Positions 1 to 8,821 of a stretch of DNA of 36,348 nucleotides are shown here, piece after piece. This DNA is from Paraburkholderia sp. (lineage in GTDB: Bacteria > Pseudomonadota > Gammaproteobacteria > Burkholderiales > Burkholderiaceae). A program made the translations under genes and the position numbers. The DNA lies in contig NZ_JAMFSB010000215.1 of assembly GCF_026225065.1 (NCBI RefSeq), forward strand, positions 1 to 36,348. The letters run 5' to 3'. The notes beneath the pieces were generated by a model that saw only the letters and a program-made list of their open reading frames with translations, was not told where the DNA came from and did not search any database. Within the stretch, counting starts at the first letter, position 1. Each line of letters opens with the position of its first letter.

Positions 1-379
<379 letters not shown>

Positions 380-534
380 CGGTCGGGTGTAACGAAGCGG
401 GCGTCGGCTTGTACGCAGGTGCTACCTTTTTGGGTGGCTTTTGCGAAACCGGTGCCTCGTAATACGCTCAACCCGCCTTGCATGGGACGGGAGTAAGCGC
501 CAAGGCGCTAACTTTGGTCGGCACAGGAGTCGAT

Positions 535-960
535 ATGGCAACCATTAAAGTAGACGTCGTCAGCGCGGAAGAGGAAATCTTCTCGGGCCAGGCGAAATTC
601 GTGGCGCTGCCTGGCGAAGCGGGCGAGCTCGGCATTCTGCCGGGACACACGCCGCTTATCACGCGGATTCGTCCGGGTGCGGTGCGCATCGAAGCTGAAA
701 ACGGCGAAGAAGAATTTGTGTTCGTCGCCGGCGGCATTCTTGAGATTCAGCCGGGTGCGGTGACGGTTCTGGCCGACACGGCCATCCGCGGCAAGGATCT
801 CGACGAAGCCAAGGCCGAAGATGCACGCAAGCGCGCAGAAGAAGCGCTGCAAAACACAGGCTCGAACCTCGAATACGCTACCGCTCAGGCGGAACTTGCG
901 TATGCGACGGCACAGCTCGCTGCGATCCAGCGTCTGCGCAAGTTGCGCGGTCAGAATTAA
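535..960 (+). CDS. atpC: ATP synthase F1 epsilon subunit
   Basis: Epsilon subunit of F1, part of the central stalk with gamma; it couples rotation to proton flow and restrains ATP hydrolysis. The product is 141 residues, normal for the family. The N-terminal beta-sandwich begins [17 protein letters not shown] and includes the typical [17 protein letters not shown] motif. A C-terminal helical hairpin follows (about 90-141, rich in Ala, Glu and Arg). The ATG at 535 is chosen because AGGAG lies 6 bases before it and the protein then begins like other AtpC proteins; an in-frame start at 478 would add 19 atypical residues. It follows atpD and is followed by a strong terminator, so it closes the atp operon. 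Confidence 0.97.
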   Translation: MATIKVDVVSAEEEIFSGQAKFVALPGEAGELGILPGHTPLITRIRPGAVRIEAENGEEEFVFVAGGILEIQPGAVTVLADTAIRGKDLDEAKAEDARKRAEEALQNTGSNLEYATAQAELAYATAQLAAIQRLRKLRGQN

Positions 961-984
961 GCGAGCCGCAAGCGCGTTAAGGAA

Positions 985-1011
985 AAAGCAGCCGAAAGGC
1001 TGCTTTTTTTT
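985..1011 (+). terminator. Rho-independent terminator of the atp operon
   Basis: The stem GCAGCC (988-993), loop GAAA and GGCTGC (998-1003) is followed by eight T (1004-1011) and preceded by five A (983-987). It begins 27 bases after the atpC stop codon and is a textbook intrinsic terminator. The A-run could extend the stem and may give some activity in the other direction. Confidence 0.93.
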
Positions 1012-1256
1012 CGACCACGCGTGACGTTTACGGCAAGGGAAACGAGATCAGGCCGATGACTCACGACCTCGCCTGCGGGTAACACTTGATGCCGTTGGGG
1101 CATAGCCCGGTGGCACAATCGGCAGCAACTCTTCGCAGAAATCGCAGAAACACCGCCAGGCCGTCGGAAGATTTCCCGACCCTCTCGGGGCCGCGCGCGG
1201 CGGCGACCCTGATGGGGCGCTTAACAGAGCGAGCATCCGTTCACGGAGACAACGCC

Positions 1257-2987
1257 ATGGCAACCCAAGCGTCAGGTCGAGCCGCACTCATCAAACCGAA
1301 GGACGGGCTTTCCTACGTCCGCGGTTCGACCGATATCCCGCTAAGCGATGCGACGGTCGGACGATTCCTGCGCGACACGGCACGCCGCTTCGCCAGCCGG
1401 CCTGCCGTGGTGTTCCGCGAGCAAGGCATCCGCTGGACGTGGGCGGTTTTCGCGCAAGAGGTCGATGCGCTCGCGGCGGGTCTGCTCGCAGTGGGTATCA
1501 GCAAAGGCGACCGTGTCGGCATCTGGTCACCGAACCGGGTCGAGTGGTTGCTCACGCAGTTCGCGACGGCGCGCATCGGCGCCGTGTTGGTCAATATCAA
1601 TCCCGCATACCGGTTGGCCGAACTCGAGTACGCGCTAAACAAGGTGGGATGCAAGGCCATCATCGCGGCCGAACGTTTCAAGTCGTCGATGTATCTGCAG
1701 ATGCTGCAGGAACTGGCGCCTGAACTTGCCACGCACACTCCCGGCGATCTGCATGCGGCGCGCCTGCCGGAGCTGCGTGTCGTGATCCGCATGTGCGACA
1801 AGGGCGCGTCGGGCATGCTGAGTTTCTCCGACGTGATCGAGCAGGGCCGCGCCACGCTTGACACCACAAGGCTGGATGCAATCGGCGCGACCTTGTCCGC
1901 CGACGATCCGATCAACATCCAGTTCACCAGCGGCACGACCGGTAACCCGAAGGGCGCCACGCTCACGCACCGCAACGTCGTCAACAACGCGCGCTATATC
2001 GCGATGGCGATGGAGCTCTCGGAGGAGGACGGCCTTTGCATTCCCGTGCCGCTCTATCACTGCTTCGGCATGGTGCTGGCGGTGCTGGCCTGCGTATCGG
2101 TCGGCGCGAACATGGTCTTTCCCGGGGAAGCCTTCGATCCGGTCGCGACACTCACCGCTGTCGCCGAAGAAAGATGCACGGCGTTGCATGGTGTTCCCAC
2201 CATGTTCATCGCAGAACTGGATCATCCGGAGTTCGCGCGTTTTGATCTCACGCGGTTGCGTACCGGCATCATGGCCGGCTCGCCATGCCCGATCGAGACC
2301 ATGAAAAAGGTCGTGTCGAAGATGCACCTGGCGGAAATCACGATCGCCTACGGCATGACGGAAACCAGTCCAGTGTCGTTCCAGAGTTCGACGATTGACC
2401 CGCTGGACAAGCGGACCTCGACGGTGGGGCGCATCCAGTCCCATCTCGAAGTCAAAATCATTGACCCGCTGGGCAACATCGTCCCAATCGGCGAAACCGG
2501 TGAGCTATGTACGAAGGGATACTCCGTGATGCAGGGCTACTGGGGCGATGAGACGAAGACCCGCGAAAGCATCGTCGACGGCTGGATGCACACAGGCGAT
2601 CTGGCGACGCTCGACGCCGACGGCTACTGCAATATCGTCGGCCGCCTCAAGGACATGCTGATTCGCGGCGGCGAGAACATCTATCCACGCGAGATCGAAG
2701 AGTTTCTGTTTCGCCATCCGAAGATCCAGAGCGTCCAGGTGTTTGGGGTGCCGGACGCAAAGTACGGGGAGGAGGTGTGCGCGTGGATCGTGTTGCGCGC
2801 CGGGGAACAGGCGAGCGCCGAGGAAGTGCAGGAGTTCTGCCGCGGTCAGATTGCCCACTACAAGGTGCCGAAATACATCCGCTTCGTTGATGATCTGCCG
2901 ATGACGGTCACCGGCAAGGTGCAGAAGTTCGTGATGCGCGAACGGATGATCGAAGAGTTAAAGGTCAAGGAAGACAGGACCGCCTGA
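1257..2987 (+). CDS. AMP-forming acyl-CoA synthetase (AMP-binding enzyme)
   Basis: A 576-residue ANL-superfamily enzyme that adenylates a carboxylic acid with ATP and transfers it to CoA, in the cytoplasm or at the inner membrane face. Motifs in order: the P-loop [11 protein letters not shown] near residue 223, [16 protein letters not shown] near 365, the GYWGDETKT / HTGDLATLD / [16 protein letters not shown] region that includes the domain hinge, and TGKVQK with the probable catalytic lysine at 554. The acyl chain cannot be read from the sequence; the closest family flavour is medium- or long-chain fatty acyl-CoA synthetase. The ATG at 1257 has GGAG upstream and fits the family N-terminus; an in-frame ATG at 1086 would add 57 low-complexity residues. 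It stands alone between two terminators. Confidence 0.88.
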   Translation: MATQASGRAALIKPKDGLSYVRGSTDIPLSDATVGRFLRDTARRFASRPAVVFREQGIRWTWAVFAQEVDALAAGLLAVGISKGDRVGIWSPNRVEWLLTQFATARIGAVLVNINPAYRLAELEYALNKVGCKAIIAAERFKSSMYLQMLQELAPELATHTPGDLHAARLPELRVVIRMCDKGASGMLSFSDVIEQGRATLDTTRLDAIGATLSADDPINIQFTSGTTGNPKGATLTHRNVVNNARYIAMAMELSEEDGLCIPVPLYHCFGMVLAVLACVSVGANMVFPGEAFDPVATLTAVAEERCTALHGVPTMFIAELDHPEFARFDLTRLRTGIMAGSPCPIETMKKVVSKMHLAEITIAYGMTETSPVSFQSSTIDPLDKRTSTVGRIQSHLEVKIIDPLGNIVPIGETGELCTKGYSVMQGYWGDETKTRESIVDGWMHTGDLATLDADGYCNIVGRLKDMLIRGGENIYPREIEEFLFRHPKIQSVQVFGVPDAKYGEEVCAWIVLRAGEQASAEEVQEFCRGQIAHYKVPKYIRFVDDLPMTVTGKVQKFVMRERMIEELKVKEDRTA

Positions 2988-2994
2988 AACCACA

Positions 2995-3028
2995 ACGGCG
3001 GCGCCACGTATTGTCGTGGAGCCGCCGT
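2995..3028 (+). terminator. Hairpin after the acyl-CoA synthetase gene
   Basis: ACGGCGGC (2995-3002) pairs with GCCGCCGT (3021-3028), and CCACG (3004-3008) with CGTGG (3015-3019) inside it, around the loop TATTGT. It begins 7 bases after the stop codon. There is no long T-tract, so it may be a weak terminator or an mRNA 3'-end-protecting stem. Confidence 0.6.
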
Positions 3029-3119
3029 GTTTGAGCGGGAGGCGCAACCGTTCGCGAAACCTGACTGGCAACAGCTCGGTGAGAGCTCACCAGAACGACG
3101 CGCAAACGTTTGGCTAAAG

Positions 3120-3146
3120 AAAAAAAAAGCGGGCCTGGAGCCCGCT
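3120..3146 (-). terminator. Minus-strand intrinsic terminator without an adjacent gene
   Basis: Read on the minus strand, AGCGGGC, loop TCCAG and GCCCGCT are followed by an eight-base T-tract (complement of 3120-3127). The plus-strand side has only four A after the stem, so the direction is clearly minus. The nearest upstream minus-strand gene ends at 3786, about 640 bases away. Confidence 0.75.
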
Positions 3147-3147
3147 A

Positions 3148-3785
3148 AAAACCACACGCTACGGGGTTAGCGCGAGGAGACCATTGGAGGAACCGACTGG
3201 GTGGACGCTCTATGCGTCGACCACGGCCCCAGCAAGGATGCCCCTTTACAGGGCTTCGGCATAGCGCCGACCGGCAAGTGCATCGTATCCGCTCACACCA
3301 CGCACCCAGCCACATCCGTGTTGAAACCGTTGAAAAGCATTGTGGGCGAATAAGTCCGGTATGACGGTAACAAAGTGTTTCAGGTTGTAACGCCCGCCAG
3401 ATAAGGCTTCGCAGGACTTATTGCCATTGAAAGCCGTTTAAAACGTAAATATTACCGATGCCTTCGACCGTCATTACTCGGGTTCGTTTGATGCTTCTGC
3501 AGCGGTCCGCGCAGCGTAACTGATTCAGACTTCACCGCATGAAACCATGGCCGGTGTCGCGCCATGCCCGCCGGATAGCGGCCAGATGGCCGATACGGCT
3601 CTATTAAACACCGCGGCTGTATGATGAAAGTACGCGTAACGCTGCGGCGCACACTCAAATCCGGCCGACTCACTGCGCGAGTCTGGCCGCGCGGCCGAAG
3701 CCGTCAATCGCGTAATTTACTATCGACTTACCTGAAGATGCGCGGTTACAGGATTGTGTCGGTGCGCGCCGCTTACGGGGCCGGT
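3148..3785. other. Gene-poor intergenic region, possible small RNA locus
   Basis: No convincing coding frame is seen in these 638 bases. On the minus strand, 3150-3300 could form several hairpins: TCGGC/GCCGA around 3263-3277, GACGC/GCGTC around 3206-3220, and a CCC/GGG stem near 3241-3252. It runs straight into the terminator at 3120-3146, so an untranslated minus-strand RNA is possible. At 3349-3422 there is a 9-bp inverted repeat (AATAAGTCC and GGACTTATT) enclosing two direct GTAAC copies 20 bases apart (3367 and 3387). I do not recognise an RNA family here, and no clear promoter was found. Confidence 0.35.
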
Positions 3786-4616
3786 TTACTTCAACCACTT
3801 GTCGGCGATCGCCTGGTATTCGCCGCTAGCTTGCGCCAGATGCAACCATTGGTCGACATATTGCTGGAACACCACGTCACCGCGCGGCAGCAACCAGGCC
3901 TTCTCGCCGTATTGAAATGGCTTATCGGGATGAACCGAGCACAGGCCGGGGTTAAGTTTCTGCTGTAGGAGCGTCTCTGAAGCGTCAGTCACCATCACAT
4001 CCGCCTTGCCGCCGAGGATCTGTTTGAAGATCGTCACATTGTCCGGATACACGGTAAGGTTGGCGTGGGGGAAAGACTGCCTCGCGAAGCGCTCGTTCGT
4101 TCCACCGGGGTTGACGATGACGCGGGTCGCGGGCTGGTCGATCTCGGCGACGGTCTGATACTTCTTCACGTCGTCGCAGCGCACGATCGGCGTCTTGCCG
4201 TCGACCATATACGGTTTGGTGAAAAACGCGCGCTTTTGCCGCTCAAGCGATGGCGAGACGCCGCCTACGGCGATATCGCACTTCGCCACAAAGTCGTTCA
4301 TCAGGTTGGACCACGACGTCTTGATGTATTCGACCTTCACGCCCAGCGATTTCGCGAGCGATTCGGTCATGTCGATGTCGATTCCTTCGAACTGCCCATC
4401 GCCTTTGTAGAAGGAGTACGGCCGGTAGTCGCCAGTCGTGCAGGCGCGCAGTGTGCCGCGCGCGAGAATTTCGTCGAGCCGCGACGGCGCTGTGGACGCA
4501 CCGTTGCCGCCAGCCGTGGCGGTAGAGCCCGGCACACCTTGCGCGTTTGCGACCCCGCCCATCCCGGGCGTCCCGGCCAGCAGCGCCAAGGCCAGAATCC
4601 ATGCTGCCTTTCTCAT
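3786..4616 (-). CDS. pheC: Periplasmic cyclohexadienyl dehydratase (PheC-like) with solute-binding-protein fold
   Basis: A 276-residue exported protein. Residues 1-25 form a signal peptide ending in ANA. The mature part has the type II periplasmic-binding-protein fold, but its motifs match PheC rather than a plain amino-acid binding protein: TTGDYRPYSFY (60-70), SWSNLM, ERQKRAFFTKPY, DGKTPIVRC, NPGGTNERFA (169-178), PDNVTIF, CSVHPDKPF and VDQWLHLA. PheC dehydrates prephenate and arogenate to phenylpyruvate and phenylalanine outside the cytoplasm. Glu175 of PGGTNE corresponds, as I recall the family, to the catalytic acid. The start at 4616 is supported by GAGGAGATCCG just before the ATG. No transporter permease or ATPase gene is adjacent, which also speaks against a simple ABC binding protein. 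It is divergent from hemE. Confidence 0.8.
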   Translation of the reverse strand: MRKAAWILALALLAGTPGMGGVANAQGVPGSTATAGGNGASTAPSRLDEILARGTLRACTTGDYRPYSFYKGDGQFEGIDIDMTESLAKSLGVKVEYIKTSWSNLMNDFVAKCDIAVGGVSPSLERQKRAFFTKPYMVDGKTPIVRCDDVKKYQTVAEIDQPATRVIVNPGGTNERFARQSFPHANLTVYPDNVTIFKQILGGKADVMVTDASETLLQQKLNPGLCSVHPDKPFQYGEKAWLLPRGDVVFQQYVDQWLHLAQASGEYQAIADKWLK

Positions 4617-4805
4617 CGGATCTCCTCGAGTCCCGTCATTGTCAGGTAAGGCCGCTGATCATAGCCTGCCCATCCGCCCTTGAACATTAGCCGGACAGCC
4701 ATGGGAAAACGCCCTGGCGAACCGTTATTGCCCCGATCAATGAAGATGCAGGATCGTCCCCGCTGCGTCCGGTAAAATGCCCCTTTGCCTTCAGTCGCAC
4801 GCAAC

Positions 4806-5918
4806 GTGGCCCATAACCTTCTCAACGACACCTTCCTGCGCGCGCTGCTGCGCCAGCCGACCGACTACACGCCAATCTGGCTCATGCGTCAGGCGGGCCG
4901 GTACCTGCCGGAATACAACGCGACGCGCGCTCGCGCAGGCAGTTTTCTTGGTCTCGCGAAGAGTCCTGCCTACGCGACTGAAGTGACGCTGCAGCCACTC
5001 GAACGCTATCCGCTCGACGCAGCCATCCTGTTCTCCGACATTCTCACGGTGCCCGACGCCATGGGCCTCGGGCTGGAGTTCGTGGCCGGCGAAGGTCCTA
5101 GCTTTGCACATCCGGTGCGCACTGAAGCTGACGTCGCGCGCCTTGCCGTGCCGGATATCGGCGCCACGCTGCGCTACGTGACAGACGCGGTGAGCGAAAT
5201 CCGCAAGGCGCTGACGGATGCGCAAGGTCGCCAGCGCGTGCCGCTGATCGGCTTTTCCGGCAGCCCGTGGACGCTCGCCTGCTACATGGTCGAAGGCAGC
5301 GGTTCGGCGGACTTCCGCACGGTGAAGTCCATGCTGTACGCCCGCCCGGACCTGATGCACCGGATTCTGGAGGTGAACGCGAAGTCTGTTGCCGCTTACC
5401 TGAACGCACAGATCGAAGCTGGCGCGCAAGCCGTGATGATTTTCGACACCTGGGGCGGGGCACTGGCTGACGGCATCTATCAGCGCTTCTCGTTGCACTA
5501 CATCGAACAGGTCGTGAGCCAGCTCAAACGCGATCACGACGGCGAGAGAGTGCCCGTGATCACCTTCACGAAGGGCGGCGGCTTGTGGCTCGACGAGATT
5601 GCGGCCACCGGCGTCGATGCGGTCGGCCTCGACTGGACCGTGAATCTCGCCAAGGCCCGCGAGCGGGTCGGCGATCGAGTGGCTCTGCAGGGCAATATCG
5701 ACCCGTCGGTGCTGTTCGCGCCGCCCTCGGCGATTCGCATCGAAGCGCGTGCGGTGCTCGACAGCTTCGGCAATCACCCCGGCCACGTCTTCAACCTCGG
5801 ACACGGCATTTCGCAGTTCACGCCGCCGGAAAATGTCGCCGAGCTGGTCGACGAAGTCCATCGCCACAGTCGCACGATTCGCGCTGCCGCAGCAGCCGGA
5901 ACCACGCCAAACGCGTGA
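4806..5918 (+). CDS. hemE: Uroporphyrinogen decarboxylase
   Basis: Cytoplasmic haem-pathway enzyme that removes four acetate carboxyls from uroporphyrinogen III to give coproporphyrinogen III. It has 370 residues, typical for HemE. The N-terminal signature [15 protein letters not shown] carries the invariant Arg residues that bind substrate carboxylates; [12 protein letters not shown] holds the catalytic Asp; [16 protein letters not shown] and FNLGHGI (His near the C-terminus) also match. I prefer GTG at 4806, since relatives begin (M)AHNLLNDTF. The upstream in-frame TTG at 4785 is possible. The ATG at 4777 sits within a good -10 element (TAAAAT, 4773-4778), so it is unlikely to be translated. 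No strong ribosome-binding site is visible. Confidence 0.94.
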   Translation: MAHNLLNDTFLRALLRQPTDYTPIWLMRQAGRYLPEYNATRARAGSFLGLAKSPAYATEVTLQPLERYPLDAAILFSDILTVPDAMGLGLEFVAGEGPSFAHPVRTEADVARLAVPDIGATLRYVTDAVSEIRKALTDAQGRQRVPLIGFSGSPWTLACYMVEGSGSADFRTVKSMLYARPDLMHRILEVNAKSVAAYLNAQIEAGAQAVMIFDTWGGALADGIYQRFSLHYIEQVVSQLKRDHDGERVPVITFTKGGGLWLDEIAATGVDAVGLDWTVNLAKARERVGDRVALQGNIDPSVLFAPPSAIRIEARAVLDSFGNHPGHVFNLGHGISQFTPPENVAELVDEVHRHSRTIRAAAAAGTTPNA

Positions 5919-6017
5919 CACTTTTGTTGCAGTGCGGCGACGTGGGCTCTCGGACTAAGGGAAAAATAGTGTCAACTGGGCCGTCAGGCGGCGCTTCCGT
6001 ACTTGTCAAGACTTGAC

Positions 6018-6026
6018 TTATACACA
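6018..6026 (+). promoter_or_regulatory. Consensus DnaA box (TTATACACA)
   Basis: TTATACACA fits the DnaA-box consensus TTATNCACA exactly. It directly follows a palindrome, GTCAAG-A-CTTGAC (6005-6017). It lies 100 bases after hemE and about 350 bases before priA. Confidence 0.55.
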
Positions 6027-6207
6027 TTCATCACGCTGCGGCGCGGTAGAGGGTTTGGTCACGGCAATTCGCTTGCAAGTTGCGTGCGCATTCGATCTAG
6101 GCCTTGACTGGCAAGGGTTTCGTCGGATCAGGGAGAAATGTGCGGTACCCCACACAACGCAGTACTGGCGCGGTTTTTGGTCCTTCCAGAGCGAGTTCTC
6201 AACAAAG

Positions 6208-6216
6208 TTATCCACA
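6208..6216 (+). promoter_or_regulatory. Consensus DnaA box (TTATCCACA)
   Basis: TTATCCACA is the highest-affinity form of the DnaA box. It has the same orientation as the box at 6018 and lies 158 bases before the priA start. The rest of the 5919-6373 gap holds no coding frame I would support and no clear terminator for hemE. Confidence 0.6.
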
Positions 6217-6373
6217 GGACACCCGGGCCAACACCAATTGTTCAGTAGATTCCAAAACTTAGCGCCGGAAGTGATGTTTTACTTTAACTTCACCCGGTTC
6301 ACTGCCTCGTCACCGGGCATCGGTCCGATGTTCGAACCGCCTGCGCCGACCCAATTGCGATCCTGAATTCCAC

Positions 6374-8641
6374 GTGAGTCCCGTTTTCGTCCGCGTCGCG
6401 CTCGATCATCCGTTGCCGACCCTGTTCGACTATCGCTGCGATGCCGCCGAGCCGCCGCTGCCGGGCACGCTCGTCAGTGTGCCATTCGGCAGGCGCCAGG
6501 TGGTCGGGCTAGTCTGTGAAGTGACCACTCACAGCGACGTACCGGTCGACAAACTGCGCGCCCTGGACAGCTTATGCGATGCCTGTCCGCCCTTGTCGGC
6601 CGAATGGCTGGCGCTTGCCGCCTTTGCCGCGGACTACTATCAGCGGGGCTTGGGCGAAGTCGCGCTGCCGGCTTTGCCGCAGGCGTTGCGCGACCCGTCG
6701 CGCTGGGCGCGCCTGCTCGCGCCCCACGAGTTGTACCGCTTGCTGCCGGCCGGCCGGGCAGCGCTGCCCGATGCGTTACCCGCGCGTGCGACTGTGTTGC
6801 GAAAACTGGCGCAGGCGCTCGTTGACGCCGAGGCGGGAGCGCTACTCGTGGCCGACGCCCGCGCGATCCATCCGAAGGCCGTAGCGACGCTCGATGCGTG
6901 GCGAGCCGAAGGCTGGCTAGAGCGGGAAGTGACCGAAGCGGCGGCACTGGCTTTGATTGCGCCGCCGCCGGGCAGCGCTGCGCAACGAGCCGCACCGCCT
7001 ACGCTACCCACCCTGACCGATGAGCAAGCCGCAGCCGTCGAAGCAATTCGCGACGCCAATGGCTTCGCACCGTTCCTGCTGCACGGTGTGACCGGCAGCG
7101 GCAAGACAGAGGTGTATCTGCGCGCGCTTGCCGCGATTCTGGCGGCGCGGCCCGACGCCCAGGCGCTCGTCCTCGTGCCCGAAATCAATCTCACGCCGCA
7201 ATTCGAAGCAGCATTCCGCGCCCGTTTTGCGGCGCTTGAGGGCAGCTCGATCGTCACGTTGCACAGCGGTCTGGCCGAGGGTGAACGGGCGCGCAACTGG
7301 TTCGCGGCACACAGCGGCCGTGCCCGGATCGTGCTCGGCACGCGGCTCGCGGTGCTCGCCTCGCTGCCCAAGCTGGCGATCATCGTCGTCGACGAGGAGC
7401 ACGACCCGGCCTACAAGCAGCAGGAAGGCTTGCGCTATTCGGCGCGCGATCTGGCCATCTGGCGCGCCAAGCAACTGGACTTGCCGGTGGTACTCGGCTC
7501 CGCGACGCCCTCGCTGGAAAGCTGGTGGCAGGCCGACCAGGGACGCTACACGCGGCTCACGCTGTCGCGGCGGGCGGTCGCCGAGGCGGTGTTGCCCACC
7601 GTCAAGCTGGTCGATCTCGAAGAAGAACGGCGACGTGGCCGCGCGTCAGTAGAAGGCCTGTCTGGGCCGCTGGTCGCGGCGCTGAAAGCGCGCCTCGAGC
7701 GCGGCGAACAGAGCCTCGTCTTTCTCAACCGCCGAGGCTACGCACCGCAACTGGCCTGCGACGCCTGTGGCTGGGTGGCCGGCTGTCCGCGCTGCAGCGC
7801 CTACGTGGTGCTGCACAAGCCGGAGCGTGCGTTGCGTTGCCATCACTGCGGCTGGGAAGCGCGCATTCCGCGCTCTTGTCCGGACTGCGGCAACGTGGAC
7901 ATCGCGCCGCTCGGGCGCGGAACGCAGCGCGTCGAAGAGACCTTGGCGAGCGCAGTCCCGGGTGCGCGCGTGCTGCGCATCGACGCTGACAGCACGCGGC
8001 GCAAAGGCAGTGCGCAAGCGCTCTTCTCCGACGTGCATGCGGGCGAGGTCGACATCCTGGTGGGCACGCAGATGATAGCCAAGGGGCACGATTTTCAACG
8101 CGTCTCGCTGGTGGGCGTGCTCAATGCCGACACCGCGCTGTTCTCGCACGACTTCCGCGCAAGTGAGCGCCTGTTTGCCCAACTGATGCAGGTGAGCGGC
8201 CGCGCCGGTCGAGCAGGACTACCCGGCGAGGTGCTGGTGCAGACGCGCTATCCGCGGCACGCGCTGTATCACGCGCTGGGACGGCACGACTACGTCGGCT
8301 TCGCCAACTCGACGTTGGCCGAACGGCGCGACGCCCATCTGCCGCCGTTCGTCTATCAGGCCCTGCTGCGCGCCGAAGGCCGCACGCTCGAAGCGGCGCT
8401 CGTTTTTCTCCAGCAAGCCGCTGCGGCGCTGGCGGAAATGCCGTCCGCCGAACGGGTGACGGTCTACGACGCCGTGCCGCTGACCATCGTCAAGGTCATG
8501 CATGTGCACCGCGCGCAACTGCTGATCGAAAGTGCCTCGCGCGGCGCGCTGCAAGCCACGCTGCGCGCTTGGCAGCCGGTTTTGCGCACCTTGAAGGGCG
8601 TATTGCGCTGGAATCTCGAGGTCGATCCGCTCGATATCTGA
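6374..8641 (+). CDS. priA: Primosomal replication-restart helicase PriA
   Basis: Cytoplasmic 3'-to-5' DNA helicase that recognises stalled forks and reloads the replicative helicase. 755 residues. The N-terminal DNA-binding domain starts VFVRVALDHPLPTLFDY; Walker A is GVTGSGKTEVYL at about 238; the DEEH box is VVDEEHDPAYKQ at 340. A cysteine-rich zinc module starts at 462 (CDACG, CPRC, CHHCG, CPDCG) and interrupts the second RecA-like domain, as usual for PriA. Later helicase motifs include VGTQMIAKGHDF and QVSGRAGRAG. The start is GTG at 6374, which gives the family N-terminus; no strong ribosome-binding site is visible. Two DnaA boxes lie in the preceding gap. Confidence 0.96.
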   Translation: MSPVFVRVALDHPLPTLFDYRCDAAEPPLPGTLVSVPFGRRQVVGLVCEVTTHSDVPVDKLRALDSLCDACPPLSAEWLALAAFAADYYQRGLGEVALPALPQALRDPSRWARLLAPHELYRLLPAGRAALPDALPARATVLRKLAQALVDAEAGALLVADARAIHPKAVATLDAWRAEGWLEREVTEAAALALIAPPPGSAAQRAAPPTLPTLTDEQAAAVEAIRDANGFAPFLLHGVTGSGKTEVYLRALAAILAARPDAQALVLVPEINLTPQFEAAFRARFAALEGSSIVTLHSGLAEGERARNWFAAHSGRARIVLGTRLAVLASLPKLAIIVVDEEHDPAYKQQEGLRYSARDLAIWRAKQLDLPVVLGSATPSLESWWQADQGRYTRLTLSRRAVAEAVLPTVKLVDLEEERRRGRASVEGLSGPLVAALKARLERGEQSLVFLNRRGYAPQLACDACGWVAGCPRCSAYVVLHKPERALRCHHCGWEARIPRSCPDCGNVDIAPLGRGTQRVEETLASAVPGARVLRIDADSTRRKGSAQALFSDVHAGEVDILVGTQMIAKGHDFQRVSLVGVLNADTALFSHDFRASERLFAQLMQVSGRAGRAGLPGEVLVQTRYPRHALYHALGRHDYVGFANSTLAERRDAHLPPFVYQALLRAEGRTLEAALVFLQQAAAALAEMPSAERVTVYDAVPLTIVKVMHVHRAQLLIESASRGALQATLRAWQPVLRTLKGVLRWNLEVDPLDI

Positions 8642-8821
8642 GGCCGTCGTCGGGCCCACTGGCCCCGTCCGGCGTGCAAATCCCTTTCAGTCATATTCAT
8701 AGAGCGAAAGGTCGTTTCATTTCCGAAGGCCGCTCAACTATATTTCGCCAGAATCGGCGCAGTTTTAACAACAATCCCAATTTCTCCCGCGCCGACGCAC
8801 CTCAACCTTCGGGGCTTTGCG

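Noticed and set aside
3148..3340. 6S RNA, tmRNA, SRP RNA or RNase P RNA
   Set aside because: None of the diagnostic core sequences of these RNAs could be matched on either strand.
5919..6373. Chromosomal replication origin
   Set aside because: Two DnaA boxes are too few, there is no AT-rich unwinding region, and dnaA or parAB are not adjacent. Regulation or titration is a better explanation.
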